Positions 1-8,076 of a DNA stretch of 64,000 bases are shown one piece after another. Under the pieces are notes generated by a model. That model was given only the letters and a program-made list of their open reading frames with translations, was not told the origin of the DNA and ran no database searches. This DNA is from Paenibacillus silvisoli (lineage in GTDB: Bacteria > Bacillota > Bacilli > Paenibacillales > Paenibacillaceae). Each line of letters opens with the position of its first letter. Position 1 is the stretch's first letter. Both the position numbers and the translations under genes were made by a program. The stretch lies in assembly GCF_030866765.1 (NCBI RefSeq), contig NZ_CP133017.1, positions 2,834,001 to 2,898,000 of the forward strand, given 5' to 3'.

Positions 1-11
1 TTGCTGATCCA

Positions 12-605
12 AGTGGGATTTCCGCTGAGTGGTGCAGTTATTTGGAGAAAGTACCAATTGTGGCGAACAAGATCCGCTAATACCGGAATAGTCGCTCTCG
101 AACGCCAAAAAGCTCGGCCCCAGTCTGAAACAAGCTGATTTCAAATCTTTGATTAATGAAAATAACACTATGTGAAAATTTCATAATAAAAGAAAGATTA
201 AATCGTTAAAGCAGTATAGCCGCTCATAGCGGTAAAAGCGAGAATGTAACAAATCCGGAGCAACTAAAAGATCGATTGCTAAAATTACGGCTTGTAACTA
301 ACTTGATTAGTTTGCTGACCCAAGCGGGAATTCCGCTAAGCAGTGGAAGATACATGGAAAAAGTAGCAAAAGTGGCGAACAGGATCGCTAATAGCGGAAT
401 AGTCGCTCTCGATCGCCAAACTGAGCTAGTTTGGCCGCCGATAGCGGTGTATCTGCTATCGGCGGCAGAAAAGTGCTTGTCAGTGGTCAAATTGTCGCGC
501 CAGAGCAACTAATAGCGGAATAGTCGCTCTCGAACGCCAAACTTAGCTAGTTTGAACGCCGATAGCGGAATATCCGCTATCGGCGGCAGAAACGTACGAG
601 TAAGT
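12..605. repeat. Array of short GC-rich palindromes, no gene
   Basis: No credible coding region lies in 1-1156. Short palindromes of the form AGCGG-N5-CCGCT or AGCGG...GTCGCT begin near 12, 82, 323, 393, 443, 514 and 564. The last four also form a 121-bp direct duplication (393/443 repeated as 514/564). Two are long inverted repeats: arms GCCGCCGATAGC around 434-466, and arms GCCGATAGCGGA around 558-584. Start-to-start steps are 70, 70, 50, 71 and 50 bp. Function is unknown; the spacing resembles the other arrays in this window. Confidence 0.7.
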
Positions 606-735
606 GGTCGATTCGGTGCGCCAGATTAACAAATAGTTGAACAGCACAGCTGCTCTCGAATGCCAAACTAATCTAGCTTAGATGCCGGTTATTGAAGCCA
701 CTCGCTCGAAGGAAGGATCTGTCAGCTTGGAGAGC

Positions 736-919
736 GAGAGCACGAAACCATGCTCTCGGGACCTTAAAAGCCGCAAATCGCAGCTGAGTGCACAAAATCG
801 TGCGCTCGGCAGTTAAAGATACAAGCAAACAGCCAATAACAGAAAACGAGAGCACCAAAACATGCTCTCATCCCCAAAACGGCGGATCATCATAAAGGAG
901 AGCACGATTTCGTGCTCTC
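736..919. repeat. Four 22-bp palindromes with 50/62/50 bp steps
   Basis: Four degenerate 22-bp palindromes with arms like GAGAGCACG and CGTGCTCTC lie at 736-757, 786-807, 848-869 and 898-919. The outer edges reproduce the 50-83-50 geometry of the 183-bp elements elsewhere in the window, giving 184 bp in total. The palindrome sequence belongs to the same family as the ten-unit array at 44781-45302. No gene overlaps it. From 920 to 1156 I see nothing else convincing except the ribosome binding site of the next gene. Confidence 0.75.
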
Positions 920-1156
920 CTTCCTACGTACTCTCGCTCCTCAAAGCCATCCCCTTCATGGGGCTATTTTTATGGCACCCGTTCTATTTGTTCAATGTCA
1001 GGTTTCTAGTATTTCATTTCGATTACAGATGCGTTCAGTATGGTTTCTCGTATGACGAACAAGCATATTTTCAATTATGACTAAGTAAAAATGAGTAACA
1101 CAATCAAATAGGCAAACAAGCAGCCGATTCCATCCGTAGGAAAAGGAAGTGAGGCC

Positions 1157-2953
1157 ATGAGGAGTTATCAGTGGATCAAGTGGCGTAAATTCCTCATCAG
1201 GCTCGCCGTCATCGTCACCATCGTCGTTTTGGTGTATAGCGGCGGGCCGCAGGTCTGGGGTGTAACGTTTACCATCGTCCAACTGTTATTTCAGCTGCTA
1301 TTTGCCATGATGTTTATGATCGTGCAGTTTGCAGCCCTGTTCTGGTTTCTGGCCAGGGGCAGGACGTACTGGATTCTACCAGGCGAAACAGGCTCGACCT
1401 GGGACGATTATCGGGGAAATCCCGAAATCGTGGAGAACGCGAAACGAATCGTCATCCTGCTAAAAGGGGTCAAAGAGTTTAAGGAAATGGGCGGCGAAGC
1501 CATTCGGGGCTTCCTGCTGTGCGGACCGCCGGGTACCGGTAAATCCTACTTGGCTCAAGTTATTGCGAACGAAGCGCAGGTTCCTTTTGCCTACGCATCG
1601 GCGCCAAGCTTTCAGAACATGTTCTTCGGCGTCGGCAACCTGAAGGTCATGCGCATTTACAAGAAAGCCCGCAAGATGGCCAAAATGTACGGCGCATGCA
1701 TTATCTTCATCGACGAGGTCGATGCAATCGGCATGAAGCGTCAATCGGGTGCCGGCGCAATGGGCGGCATGCTCGGCATGGGCGGCGGTTCAGGACTCCT
1801 GAACGAGCTGCTGCTGCAAATGGATCCGCCGAACATCGACAATACGCGAATCGCGAAAATGCTCCGTTTCCTCGGCCTGCGCCGCAAGAAAGCCGAACGT
1901 CCTGCCGTCTTGACGATCGCGGCGACGAACTTGCCGGACGTACTGGACAGCGCGCTGCTTCGGCCGGGACGGTTCGACCGGCAGCTGTGGGTGGATACGC
2001 CGGATTATGACGGACGCATCGACGTGTTCCAATATTATCTCAAGAAGGTGAAGCACGACGCTTCGCTAACGCCGGAGAAAGCGGCGCTCGATACGATCGG
2101 CTACAGTCCGGCTCAAATCAAGCATATCGTCAACGAGACCGTTGTCATCGCCCATCAGCGCGGCGCGATGATCGCCGAATACACCGATTTTCGCGTTGCG
2201 ATGGAAACGTACGAATGGGGTCTGAAGCAGCCGCTGCGTTCGATGCTGAGCGAAGAGAGACGAAACGTCGCCTACCACGAGGCGGGTCATGCCGTTGCCC
2301 AATACTTGCTGAAGCCGCATGACCGCGTATGGAAAGTAACGATCGTACGCCGGGGCAATGCGCTCGGCCTTGCCGCCACGAAGCCGATGCACGAACGGTA
2401 CAACCGAAGCGATAGCGAAATTTTAGCCAGCATTCAAGTCTGTCTTGCGGCGCGGGCGGTTGAAGAGCTGTTCCTCGGGAAAAAACTAAACGGGGTCACG
2501 TCCGACTTGCAGCAAGCGACGAACATGGCCGGCGCGTATTTAGGCGCAGTCGGCATGGGCGACGAGCTGTTCAGCTTCCTGGCAGTCGGATCTTCAGGCG
2601 AAGCGCTGCGATCGCTCCGGCCGAAGATCAACGAGCTGCTGAAGGATATGATGCATCAGGTCAAAGAGCTGGTATCCGACCACACCGAGTTCGTGCATGC
2701 CATCGCGGAGAAGCTGCTCAGCCAGGACGACTTGACCGGCGAGGAAATCGAGCAGCTCTATTTCCAACTGTATGGCCAGGTAAGGCCGGAGCCGCCGGTT
2801 GTGCGGACGACGATTTTTGACAACTTGCCGAAAGGGAAGGCAATGCCAGAGCCGCAGGAGCAACAAGCGGAGCCGGAAGAGGAGCTGGCCGTAATGCCGG
2901 AAAACGAAGACGGCGAGGATGAGGATGGACCGGAGAAACCGGAAGAATCATGA
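1157..2953 (+). CDS. FtsH-like membrane AAA+ zinc metalloprotease
   Basis: Predicted ATP-dependent membrane protease of the FtsH superfamily. Two hydrophobic segments (about residues 12-29 and 36-66) anchor the N terminus. The AAA+ module has Walker A GPPGTGKS (123-130), a pore motif FFGVG (156-160), Walker B IIFIDEVDA (182-190) and an arginine-finger region LLRPGRFDR (about 268-276). The M41 zinc motif HEAGH is at 374-378. It departs from housekeeping FtsH by a Gly/Met-rich insertion after Walker B and a strongly acidic Glu/Pro tail over the last 40 residues. At 598 aa it is slightly shorter than classic FtsH. Start chosen from AGGAAGTGAGG just upstream. It stands alone, not beside tilS or hpt, so it is probably a paralogue rather than the essential FtsH. 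Confidence 0.9.
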   Translation: MRSYQWIKWRKFLIRLAVIVTIVVLVYSGGPQVWGVTFTIVQLLFQLLFAMMFMIVQFAALFWFLARGRTYWILPGETGSTWDDYRGNPEIVENAKRIVILLKGVKEFKEMGGEAIRGFLLCGPPGTGKSYLAQVIANEAQVPFAYASAPSFQNMFFGVGNLKVMRIYKKARKMAKMYGACIIFIDEVDAIGMKRQSGAGAMGGMLGMGGGSGLLNELLLQMDPPNIDNTRIAKMLRFLGLRRKKAERPAVLTIAATNLPDVLDSALLRPGRFDRQLWVDTPDYDGRIDVFQYYLKKVKHDASLTPEKAALDTIGYSPAQIKHIVNETVVIAHQRGAMIAEYTDFRVAMETYEWGLKQPLRSMLSEERRNVAYHEAGHAVAQYLLKPHDRVWKVTIVRRGNALGLAATKPMHERYNRSDSEILASIQVCLAARAVEELFLGKKLNGVTSDLQQATNMAGAYLGAVGMGDELFSFLAVGSSGEALRSLRPKINELLKDMMHQVKELVSDHTEFVHAIAEKLLSQDDLTGEEIEQLYFQLYGQVRPEPPVVRTTIFDNLPKGKAMPEPQEQQAEPEEELAVMPENEDGEDEDGPEKPEES

Positions 2954-2980
2954 CGCGCGGAGCGGATGAAATAAGGGATC

Positions 2981-3007
2981 AAGCGGCTGCTGAGCAGGCA
3001 GCCGCTT
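2981..3007 (+). terminator. Hairpin after the FtsH-like gene
   Basis: Perfect 10-bp arms AAGCGGCTGC and GCAGCCGCTT with a 7-nt loop lie 27 bp after the stop codon. The U-tract is poor (CTCT), so termination may be weak. Confidence 0.6.
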
Positions 3008-3140
3008 CTCTATGCCGAAGATCGCAAAAAATAAGTGAAAAGGACAAAGGAAATCGGCGAAAGAACTCGAATACCTAACCGAGGAACGAGGATGAATGCA
3101 TAGGACGCCGGAACACCGCCAGCGCCGTAGGAGGACAAGC

Positions 3141-3956
3141 ATGTTTGTGAAATTGGAGCCAGGCAACAAGTATTTGGGGGAGCTTCCTTTTATCAGAGAT
3201 GAAGTCCAATATAATTTACTGCACTTAATCACTGAGCAAGAGGGGTCGCACTGCATGCGATCGGAGGATGGCAAGGCGCTGTTTGCTCAGACGCCGGGTT
3301 TTAACGGATGGCTGTGGACTTCGAGAGACATACCGGCCGACCGTGAAAATGGTCTGCTCGAGGAGCTTGTCAGCCAATTGGACGGACATCCGCTGCCGGG
3401 CATATCCGCAGCGCCGCGGACGGCGTATCACTTCGCGCGCGTGTATACCAGATTCAACGATTTGCGCTACTTTACGAAGATGGATATGGAAGCCTATGTA
3501 TGCCCTTCGCTGCAGCGTCCGCGCAGAGTGGAAGGAAGCGCGCGCTTGGCTGCTTCCGAGGATGTCGAAACGATCGCGTCATTTTTGGCCGGGTTCGAGC
3601 AGAACGCCTATGGGCGAACGGTTACGGCGGAGCAATTAATCGAAGGGGCGCACGGGCTTGTCCGCAAAGGCGGATTGTATGTATGGCGCGTAGACGACGA
3701 AATCGTCTCGATGGCTAATATCGCCCATCGTTCGCCGAGGCATGGCAGAATTAACGCCGTGTATACGACGGAAGTCCGGCGCAGAAAAGGCTTCGCGGGC
3801 GCGATTGTCGCCGCGGCGGCGGAGCAATTATTGGCGGAAGGATTGACACCGATGCTGTATGCCGACCTCAGCAACCCGGCTTCGAATCAGGCGTACAAGA
3901 ACATCGGATTCATGCCTTCCGGTCAAATTACCGAAATGACATTCAGCCCGCATTAA
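3141..3956 (+). CDS. GNAT family N-acetyltransferase
   Basis: About 271 aa. The C-terminal half (about 140-265) carries a GNAT acetyl-CoA fold, with the pyrophosphate-binding helix seen as VRRRKGFAGAIVAAAAEQLL followed by a late motif NPASNQAYKNIGF typical of the family. The N-terminal half matches the broader bacterial group of two-part GNAT proteins with an unassigned first domain. The start at 3141 (MFVKLEPG) is chosen because GTAGGAGGA ends six bases upstream; an ATG 45 bp earlier has no such site. It is followed by a strong terminator and appears monocistronic. The acceptor substrate cannot be told from sequence. Confidence 0.85.
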   Translation: MFVKLEPGNKYLGELPFIRDEVQYNLLHLITEQEGSHCMRSEDGKALFAQTPGFNGWLWTSRDIPADRENGLLEELVSQLDGHPLPGISAAPRTAYHFARVYTRFNDLRYFTKMDMEAYVCPSLQRPRRVEGSARLAASEDVETIASFLAGFEQNAYGRTVTAEQLIEGAHGLVRKGGLYVWRVDDEIVSMANIAHRSPRHGRINAVYTTEVRRRKGFAGAIVAAAAEQLLAEGLTPMLYADLSNPASNQAYKNIGFMPSGQITEMTFSPH

Positions 3957-3974
3957 CGCATGTACCAATTAAAG

Positions 3975-4025
3975 GGACTCTGTAACCGCTGATCCATGGG
4001 ATGGCGGCGGGCAGAGTCCTTTTTT
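3975..4025 (+). terminator. Rho-independent terminator
   Basis: Arms GGACTCTG (3975-3982) and CAGAGTCC (4012-4019) are followed by six T residues. It lies 18 bp beyond the acetyltransferase stop and also sits just past the 3' end of the small minus-strand gene at 4041-4214. Confidence 0.8.
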
Positions 4026-4040
4026 GCGTCACAATGGCGG

Positions 4041-4214
4041 CTAAGTCGTCTTCGTGGTCGTATTCTCAGCATCGAGCTTGGCAAAATATTGCTTGTTAAA
4101 GATGACGCTCGGGTGCGCCGGATGGTACTGCTTCGCAAGCTCGTGTTGCGCTTTGGCTTGAGCCCGGAGGCCGTCTCGGCGCGTGCACGCTTCGGACGAA
4201 GAGAGCTGTTTCAA
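4041..4214 (-). CDS. Small 57-residue hypothetical protein, TTG start
   Basis: A 57-residue reading frame opens with TTG at 4214, nine bases after a consensus AAGGAG (4224-4229), and ends at TAG (4041-4043). The protein begins MKQLSSSEACTRRDGL, runs through a charged helical stretch RAQAKAQHELAKQYHP, and ends KLDAENTTTKTT. It has no membrane segment or signal peptide. Codon use looks coding, and otherwise the 427-bp gap between the acetyltransferase and the DivIVA-like gene would be empty. I do not recognise the family. The frame stays open upstream of the TTG, but that part does not look protein-like. Confidence 0.55.
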   Translation of the reverse strand: MKQLSSSEACTRRDGLRAQAKAQHELAKQYHPAHPSVIFNKQYFAKLDAENTTTKTT

Positions 4215-4383
4215 CCGTCCACGCTCCTTAGGTTCAGACTGCTTAATCTGACCGTAGTGTATGAGCGCCGATTGTGATCCGATTGGACATTTTAGACGAA
4301 TTGATTCGCAGCGGACATGGAAGAGGATGAATTGGGCAAAATGGAAAGGCGTGTAAAATGCTGGAGGAAGGGAAATTTAGAAG

Positions 4384-4791
4384 ATGCTTTTCGATCAGCT
4401 GATGCAATTTCAGGACCGGTTTCCTCAATTGAAAAAAGCGTGCCAGGAGCAGCTCGACCGCGGCTATTCCATTATCGAGATCAAATTGAAGGCGACTTCG
4501 GATTATTACGGGATCGTGGATGACCATATGGACGTGATCATGGAGAACGGCGACGGCGAACGGATTTTATTGAACGCGAGTAAAGGGGTTGTGCATTTCG
4601 TTTATTTGAACGACCTCCCGCCAGCCAAAGAGCGGCTCCATGAGCGGATCGCGCTCCACGCCGGCACCGTGCGGCATAAGAAGTTCAAGAACCAGCTGAT
4701 GGGGGGATACCGTCAGCAGGAGGTCGATCATTTTCTGGATCTTATCGTGAACGATTATCGAGAGATGGAGAAGCTGCTGCGCGAACTATAG
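4384..4791 (+). CDS. DivIVA-motif C-terminal protein, 135 aa
   Basis: A soluble 135-residue protein. The first 95 residues form an unrecognised alpha/beta region. The last 35 residues (FKNQLMGGYRQQEVDHFLDL onward) closely match the N-terminal membrane-curvature-sensing motif of DivIVA/GpsB proteins (usual form: GYdxxEVDxFLDxxxxDYexl). In DivIVA that motif opens the protein; here it closes it. This suggests a polar or septal localisation tag on a different domain, which is inference. A GGAGGAAGG sequence lies about 12 bp upstream of the ATG. It converges on and overlaps by six bases the ThuA-like gene. Confidence 0.7.
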   Translation: MLFDQLMQFQDRFPQLKKACQEQLDRGYSIIEIKLKATSDYYGIVDDHMDVIMENGDGERILLNASKGVVHFVYLNDLPPAKERLHERIALHAGTVRHKKFKNQLMGGYRQQEVDHFLDLIVNDYREMEKLLREL

Positions 4792-5433
4792 GGCCGCAGC
4801 CTCGGTCAGCCATTGCGCGCTGTTCTGGATCAGCCTGCGGCTGGACGGATGAAGGAATGACGGCATATGATGACCCGGCATCAAGTATACGATCCGGCCT
4901 TGTCCGCGGGTTGCGGTCCATGCCGCCGGAATGCGCCGGTCGCCAAGCGAATATTCGAGCAGCACGTCAATGCTCGCATCGGGGTAAAACTCGAACTGAT
5001 ACGGCTCCTCCTCGAGCGAGAAAGGCTCGATGCCGCTCGTAACCGGATGCTCGATCGCGGTTTTGCTGAAGTCTAATCGCTGATAGTCCGGATGTCCGGT
5101 AAATTTGCCCCCGATCAGCTTCGCGCATGCCTCGCGAGACTGCAGCGATATGCCGTTATGAATGACGAGCAAGCTGCCGCCGCGCTGCACGAATTGGATG
5201 AGCGATGCGGCTTGACGTTCCGTCACCGGCGCCGTCCAGCAGTCGGTATAGGCAATCATCAGGTCGTAGGAATGGATGATTTCCGGATCAAGCGCGCTGT
5301 AGTTATCGGTCATATCGATGGCATAGCCGTCGCCTAGTATGGCGGCAAGCTCGTCTTGAATTCGGCTGAGCGGATGGTAAGGCGCGCGCTCGTTGTTGTC
5401 GCCAAGCACTAGAATATGTTTGTGAACGGTCAT
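4786..5433 (-). CDS. ThuA-like domain protein
   Basis: About 215 aa, matching the ThuA (trehalose-utilisation) glutamine-amidotransferase-like fold. Visible features are the early strand HILVLGDNN, YDLMIAYTDCW near residue 55, RGGSLLVIHNG near 84, and the C-terminal RIVYLMPGHH typical of these proteins. Members are associated with carbohydrate metabolism, but the catalysed reaction is mostly undefined. The start at 5433 is favoured over an ATG 42 bp upstream because GAGGGAGA precedes it. It lies 25 bp downstream of the SDR gene on the same strand, so the two likely form an operon. Confidence 0.8.
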   Translation of the reverse strand: MTVHKHILVLGDNNERAPYHPLSRIQDELAAILGDGYAIDMTDNYSALDPEIIHSYDLMIAYTDCWTAPVTERQAASLIQFVQRGGSLLVIHNGISLQSREACAKLIGGKFTGHPDYQRLDFSKTAIEHPVTSGIEPFSLEEEPYQFEFYPDASIDVLLEYSLGDRRIPAAWTATRGQGRIVYLMPGHHMPSFLHPSSRRLIQNSAQWLTEAAAL

Positions 5434-5458
5434 CGCAATCTCCCTCGCTTTCTTCGGC

Positions 5459-6181
5459 TTACCAAGGCAATGCATGCCCCGCGTAATCGAGGTATAACGG
5501 CTTCGCGCCGGGTGCGGCAGTCATCGCTTCCTGAATCCGGTCGATAAGATGGCCCGCAGACTCGTCCGCAGTTAAAGTCGCTTCCGTATTCAATGTTCCG
5601 CTCATGTAGGATTGCACCCACCCCGGATGGAGCAGCAGCACTTTTCCGCCGAACTTCTTCACTTCGTTATGAATGAGCGCGCCCTGCATATTGACGGCGG
5701 CCTTCGACATGCAGTAGCCGAACCAGCTGTTGCGCTCGCAATCGGCAATGCTGCCGGCCTCCGAGGAGATTTGGGCGAACAGCTTCGATTGGCCGCGCAG
5801 CACGAGCGGAGCCAGCGCGTTCGAAACGCGAAGCGGTCCGAGCGTGTTGACGTTATAGACATGCTGCATGTCCGCGAATGGCAGCGGATCATGGATCGTC
5901 GCTTGAATATCGCCTAAAATACCCGCGTTGTTGATGACCAGCTCCAAGGTGTCGGTGATGCGGGCTATTTGCGCGGCCGCATCGGCGACGCTTCGATCGC
6001 TGGAGACGTCGAGCTCTACAAGCGACAGCCGGTCTTGCCGCGTTTCCGCAAGATCATCCAGCTGCTTGTTGTCAGTCATATAGCGGCCGGCAATGACGTG
6101 AAATTCGCGTTGAAGCAATTCCTTTACGAGCGCAAAACCGAGTCCGCGGTCCGCGCCGGTTACGAAAGCATACTGTTTCAT
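5459..6181 (-). CDS. Short-chain dehydrogenase/reductase (SDR)
   Basis: 240 residues of classical SDR architecture: cofactor motif TGADRGLG (residues 8-15), structural NNAG near 84, the catalytic Ser in QISSEAGS, and YCMSK carrying the Tyr and Lys of the active site. The protein resembles the C-factor/sniffer-like SDR group with a short substrate loop. NADP(H) versus NAD(H) preference is not resolved. It is the first gene of a likely two-gene unit with the ThuA-like gene. An AAGGAG lies about 13 bp upstream of the ATG, slightly far. Confidence 0.85.
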   Translation of the reverse strand: MKQYAFVTGADRGLGFALVKELLQREFHVIAGRYMTDNKQLDDLAETRQDRLSLVELDVSSDRSVADAAAQIARITDTLELVINNAGILGDIQATIHDPLPFADMQHVYNVNTLGPLRVSNALAPLVLRGQSKLFAQISSEAGSIADCERNSWFGYCMSKAAVNMQGALIHNEVKKFGGKVLLLHPGWVQSYMSGTLNTEATLTADESAGHLIDRIQEAMTAAPGAKPLYLDYAGHALPW

Positions 6182-6298
6182 GGAATAGTGCCAACTCCTT
6201 CGCCGGTGGATAGTGGTCTAAGGCAATAGTTGTACCTTTTTCCATTTTACTCTTTTTCAAGGAACGTCTACAGGTTATATTTGGATAAGGTGTGAACA

Positions 6299-6340
6299 AT
6301 GAAAGCGATCGCAAAGGCGGAAAGGCGGACTAGGATTTGA
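6299..6340 (+). other. Possible 13-codon leader ORF overlapping a TTG start
   Basis: An ATG at 6299, preceded by AAGG at about 9 bp, opens a frame reading MKAIAKAERRTRI and ends at TGA 6338-6340. That TGA overlaps the TTG start codon of the next gene in TTGA. The arrangement would allow translational coupling, but 13 codons could arise by chance. Confidence 0.3.
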
Positions 6341-7074
6341 CTACTTATTCGAGCATTATGGGGATACCGGTGCCCAAGCTGACCATGGATGAAACCATTG
6401 CTAATATTCATAAAGTTATGGAAGAAAATAGCGGGGAGCTGTTCCATGTCGTCACGCTAAACCCGGAAATTGCGATGGCCTGCAGACATGACGATCACTT
6501 GCGGACCATCGTGGACGAAGCGGGTCTTCTGACGGCGGACGGAATCGGGATCGTGATGGTTTCGCAGCTGAAACGGAATCCGCTTCCGGAGCGCGTGACG
6601 GGATGCGATCTGCTCCTGCGCTTACTGGCGTCTAAGACAGGACGTGGGGAGCGCGTTCGTTATTATTTGCTAGGCGCAAGCGAAACGGCCAGCGGGCTGG
6701 CGGCCGAAAACATAGAGCGGCAATACCCGCACGCGATGGTAGCAGGAAGGCACCACGGCTTTTTCGGCGAGGAGGACGAGGAGCGCATCGCAGCGGAGAT
6801 TGCGGCCATTCGTCCGGATATGCTTGTCGTTGCGCTCGGTGCGCCGAAAGCGGAGCGGTTTATTCACCGGTACAAAAACCGGCTCAACGCGAAGGTCGCC
6901 ATCGGCGTCGGAGGCAGTCTCGACATCGTCGCCGGAACGGTAAAACGCGCTCCGGCGATCTGGCGAAAGTTGAATCTAGAATGGCTGTACCGGCTGCTGA
7001 ATCAGCCGTCCAGATGGCGCAGGCAGCTGATTCTGCCGCGTTTTGCCGTTCGCGCGCTGCTGCATCGGGATTAA
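6337..7074 (+). CDS. tagA: WecB/TagA/CpsF family glycosyltransferase
   Basis: 245 aa, GT26 family. In Bacillota, TagA adds N-acetylmannosamine to undecaprenyl-PP-GlcNAc at the cytoplasmic membrane in wall teichoic acid linkage-unit synthesis. Recognisable signatures are VVTLNPEIAMACRHDD near residue 40, LLTADGIGIVMVSQ near 63, TGCDLLLRLL near 86, and VALGAPKAERFI near 168, followed by GVGGSLDIVAGTVKRAP. The C terminus is basic and rich in Trp/Arg (RRQLILPRF), matching the membrane-associating tail. The start is TTG with AAAGGCGG eight bases upstream. It is isolated from other teichoic genes here, so a role in another secondary polymer is possible. It overlaps the end of the convergent dapA-like gene by 4 bp. 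Confidence 0.85.
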   Translation: MTTYSSIMGIPVPKLTMDETIANIHKVMEENSGELFHVVTLNPEIAMACRHDDHLRTIVDEAGLLTADGIGIVMVSQLKRNPLPERVTGCDLLLRLLASKTGRGERVRYYLLGASETASGLAAENIERQYPHAMVAGRHHGFFGEEDEERIAAEIAAIRPDMLVVALGAPKAERFIHRYKNRLNAKVAIGVGGSLDIVAGTVKRAPAIWRKLNLEWLYRLLNQPSRWRRQLILPRFAVRALLHRD

Positions 7075-7961
7075 ATTTGCGGAGCGGGAAGCAGCTGCAT
7101 TAATTTAGCGGACAAGCCGGCGCTGATCGGCGTCATGGGGAGACGAAGCGCGGGCGAGTCGATGAGCTTTTGCTGGGCTAAGGCCCATTTTAACGGCGCC
7201 GGGTTGGATTCCTCGAAGAGATGCTCGATAAGCGGTAGTAGCGTTTGAAACAACTTTGCGGCAGGTTCATGTTGCCCGGCTGTGAAATAGCGAAATAGCT
7301 GCACATAATCGTCCGTCCGCACATTTGCGGATGCCAGAATGCCTCCGGATGCCCCATGCTCCAGCATGCCGAGATAGGAAGGGTCATTTCCGCAAAGGAT
7401 CGGTTTCGTACAAGAACGACGCAGCTCGGAAATGAGCCGCAGGCTGCTTGTGCTGTCTTTGAGGCCGATGACGCCGTCCAGCTCCATGATCCTTCTAACG
7501 GTTTCGAGCTCTAGCTGCATGCCCGTACGTGAGGGCACTTCATAGGCAATGACCGGGATGCCCGTCTCGGCGGCTCTACGAAAATGCGCGAGTACCCCTT
7601 CTTGCGACGGCCGGCTGTAGTACGGGGTTACGATGAGGACGGCATCTGCGCCGAGCTTGCCAGCTGCTTCGGTTCGGGATACGGTTGAGGCTGTGTTGTT
7701 AGTTCCGGTTCCGACGATGATCGGCAGCCGCCGTTCCAGCGTGGACATGAGATTTCTCGTTTCCGAGACAAGCCATTCCACCTCTTCCCAGCCGACCGTC
7801 GGCGCTTCGCCGGTCGTCCCGTTGATCGCCAAGCCTTGAATATCATGCTGAAGCAGACGTTCCAAGTAACGCCGATAGGACGCCGTGTCCAGCTCCTCAG
7901 TCGTTAAAAATGGCGTAACGACGGGCACGAAAGTGCCTCTTAAATCGCGTTCCGTTAGCAT
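7071..7961 (-). CDS. dapA: DapA-like dihydrodipicolinate synthase family lyase
   Basis: 296 aa class I aldolase-fold lyase. The Schiff-base lysine is K168 in GVIGLKDS, with Tyr140 in YEVPSRTG and the Thr pair in NGTTGEAP (residues 49-50). True DapA condenses pyruvate with aspartate semialdehyde in lysine and diaminopimelate synthesis. Arg145 in the YEVPSRTG loop, which binds the substrate carboxylate in DapA, is present, which supports DapA rather than a sugar-acid aldolase. It lacks the usual asd/dapG neighbours and has a divergent LysR regulator, so it could be a second, regulated copy. GGAGGGAG precedes the ATG. Exact substrate is uncertain. Confidence 0.75.
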   Translation of the reverse strand: MLTERDLRGTFVPVVTPFLTTEELDTASYRRYLERLLQHDIQGLAINGTTGEAPTVGWEEVEWLVSETRNLMSTLERRLPIIVGTGTNNTASTVSRTEAAGKLGADAVLIVTPYYSRPSQEGVLAHFRRAAETGIPVIAYEVPSRTGMQLELETVRRIMELDGVIGLKDSTSSLRLISELRRSCTKPILCGNDPSYLGMLEHGASGGILASANVRTDDYVQLFRYFTAGQHEPAAKLFQTLLPLIEHLFEESNPAPLKWALAQQKLIDSPALRLPMTPISAGLSAKLMQLLPAPQI

Positions 7962-8023
7962 GCAAGCAACTCCCTCCGATTGATTGCATTAACTGTAACA
8001 TGGCGCGACGAATCGGAGTTATC

Positions 8024-8029
8024 TATAAT
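8024..8029 (+). promoter_or_regulatory. Candidate -10 box for the LysR gene
   Basis: A perfect TATAAT lies in the 115-bp gap between the divergent dapA-like and lysR genes. A -35 match is weak. Transcription from here would begin near 8036, which excludes the in-frame starts at 8032/8035 and supports translation from 8077. Confidence 0.5.
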
Positions 8030-8076
8030 AAGTGATGAGTGTTATCAAAAATTTTGAAGTGGTGAACGCTTACAAT

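Noticed and set aside
862..1080. 72-residue frame upstream of the FtsH-like gene
   Set aside because: It begins within a palindrome and reads as hydrophobic noise without a ribosome binding site.
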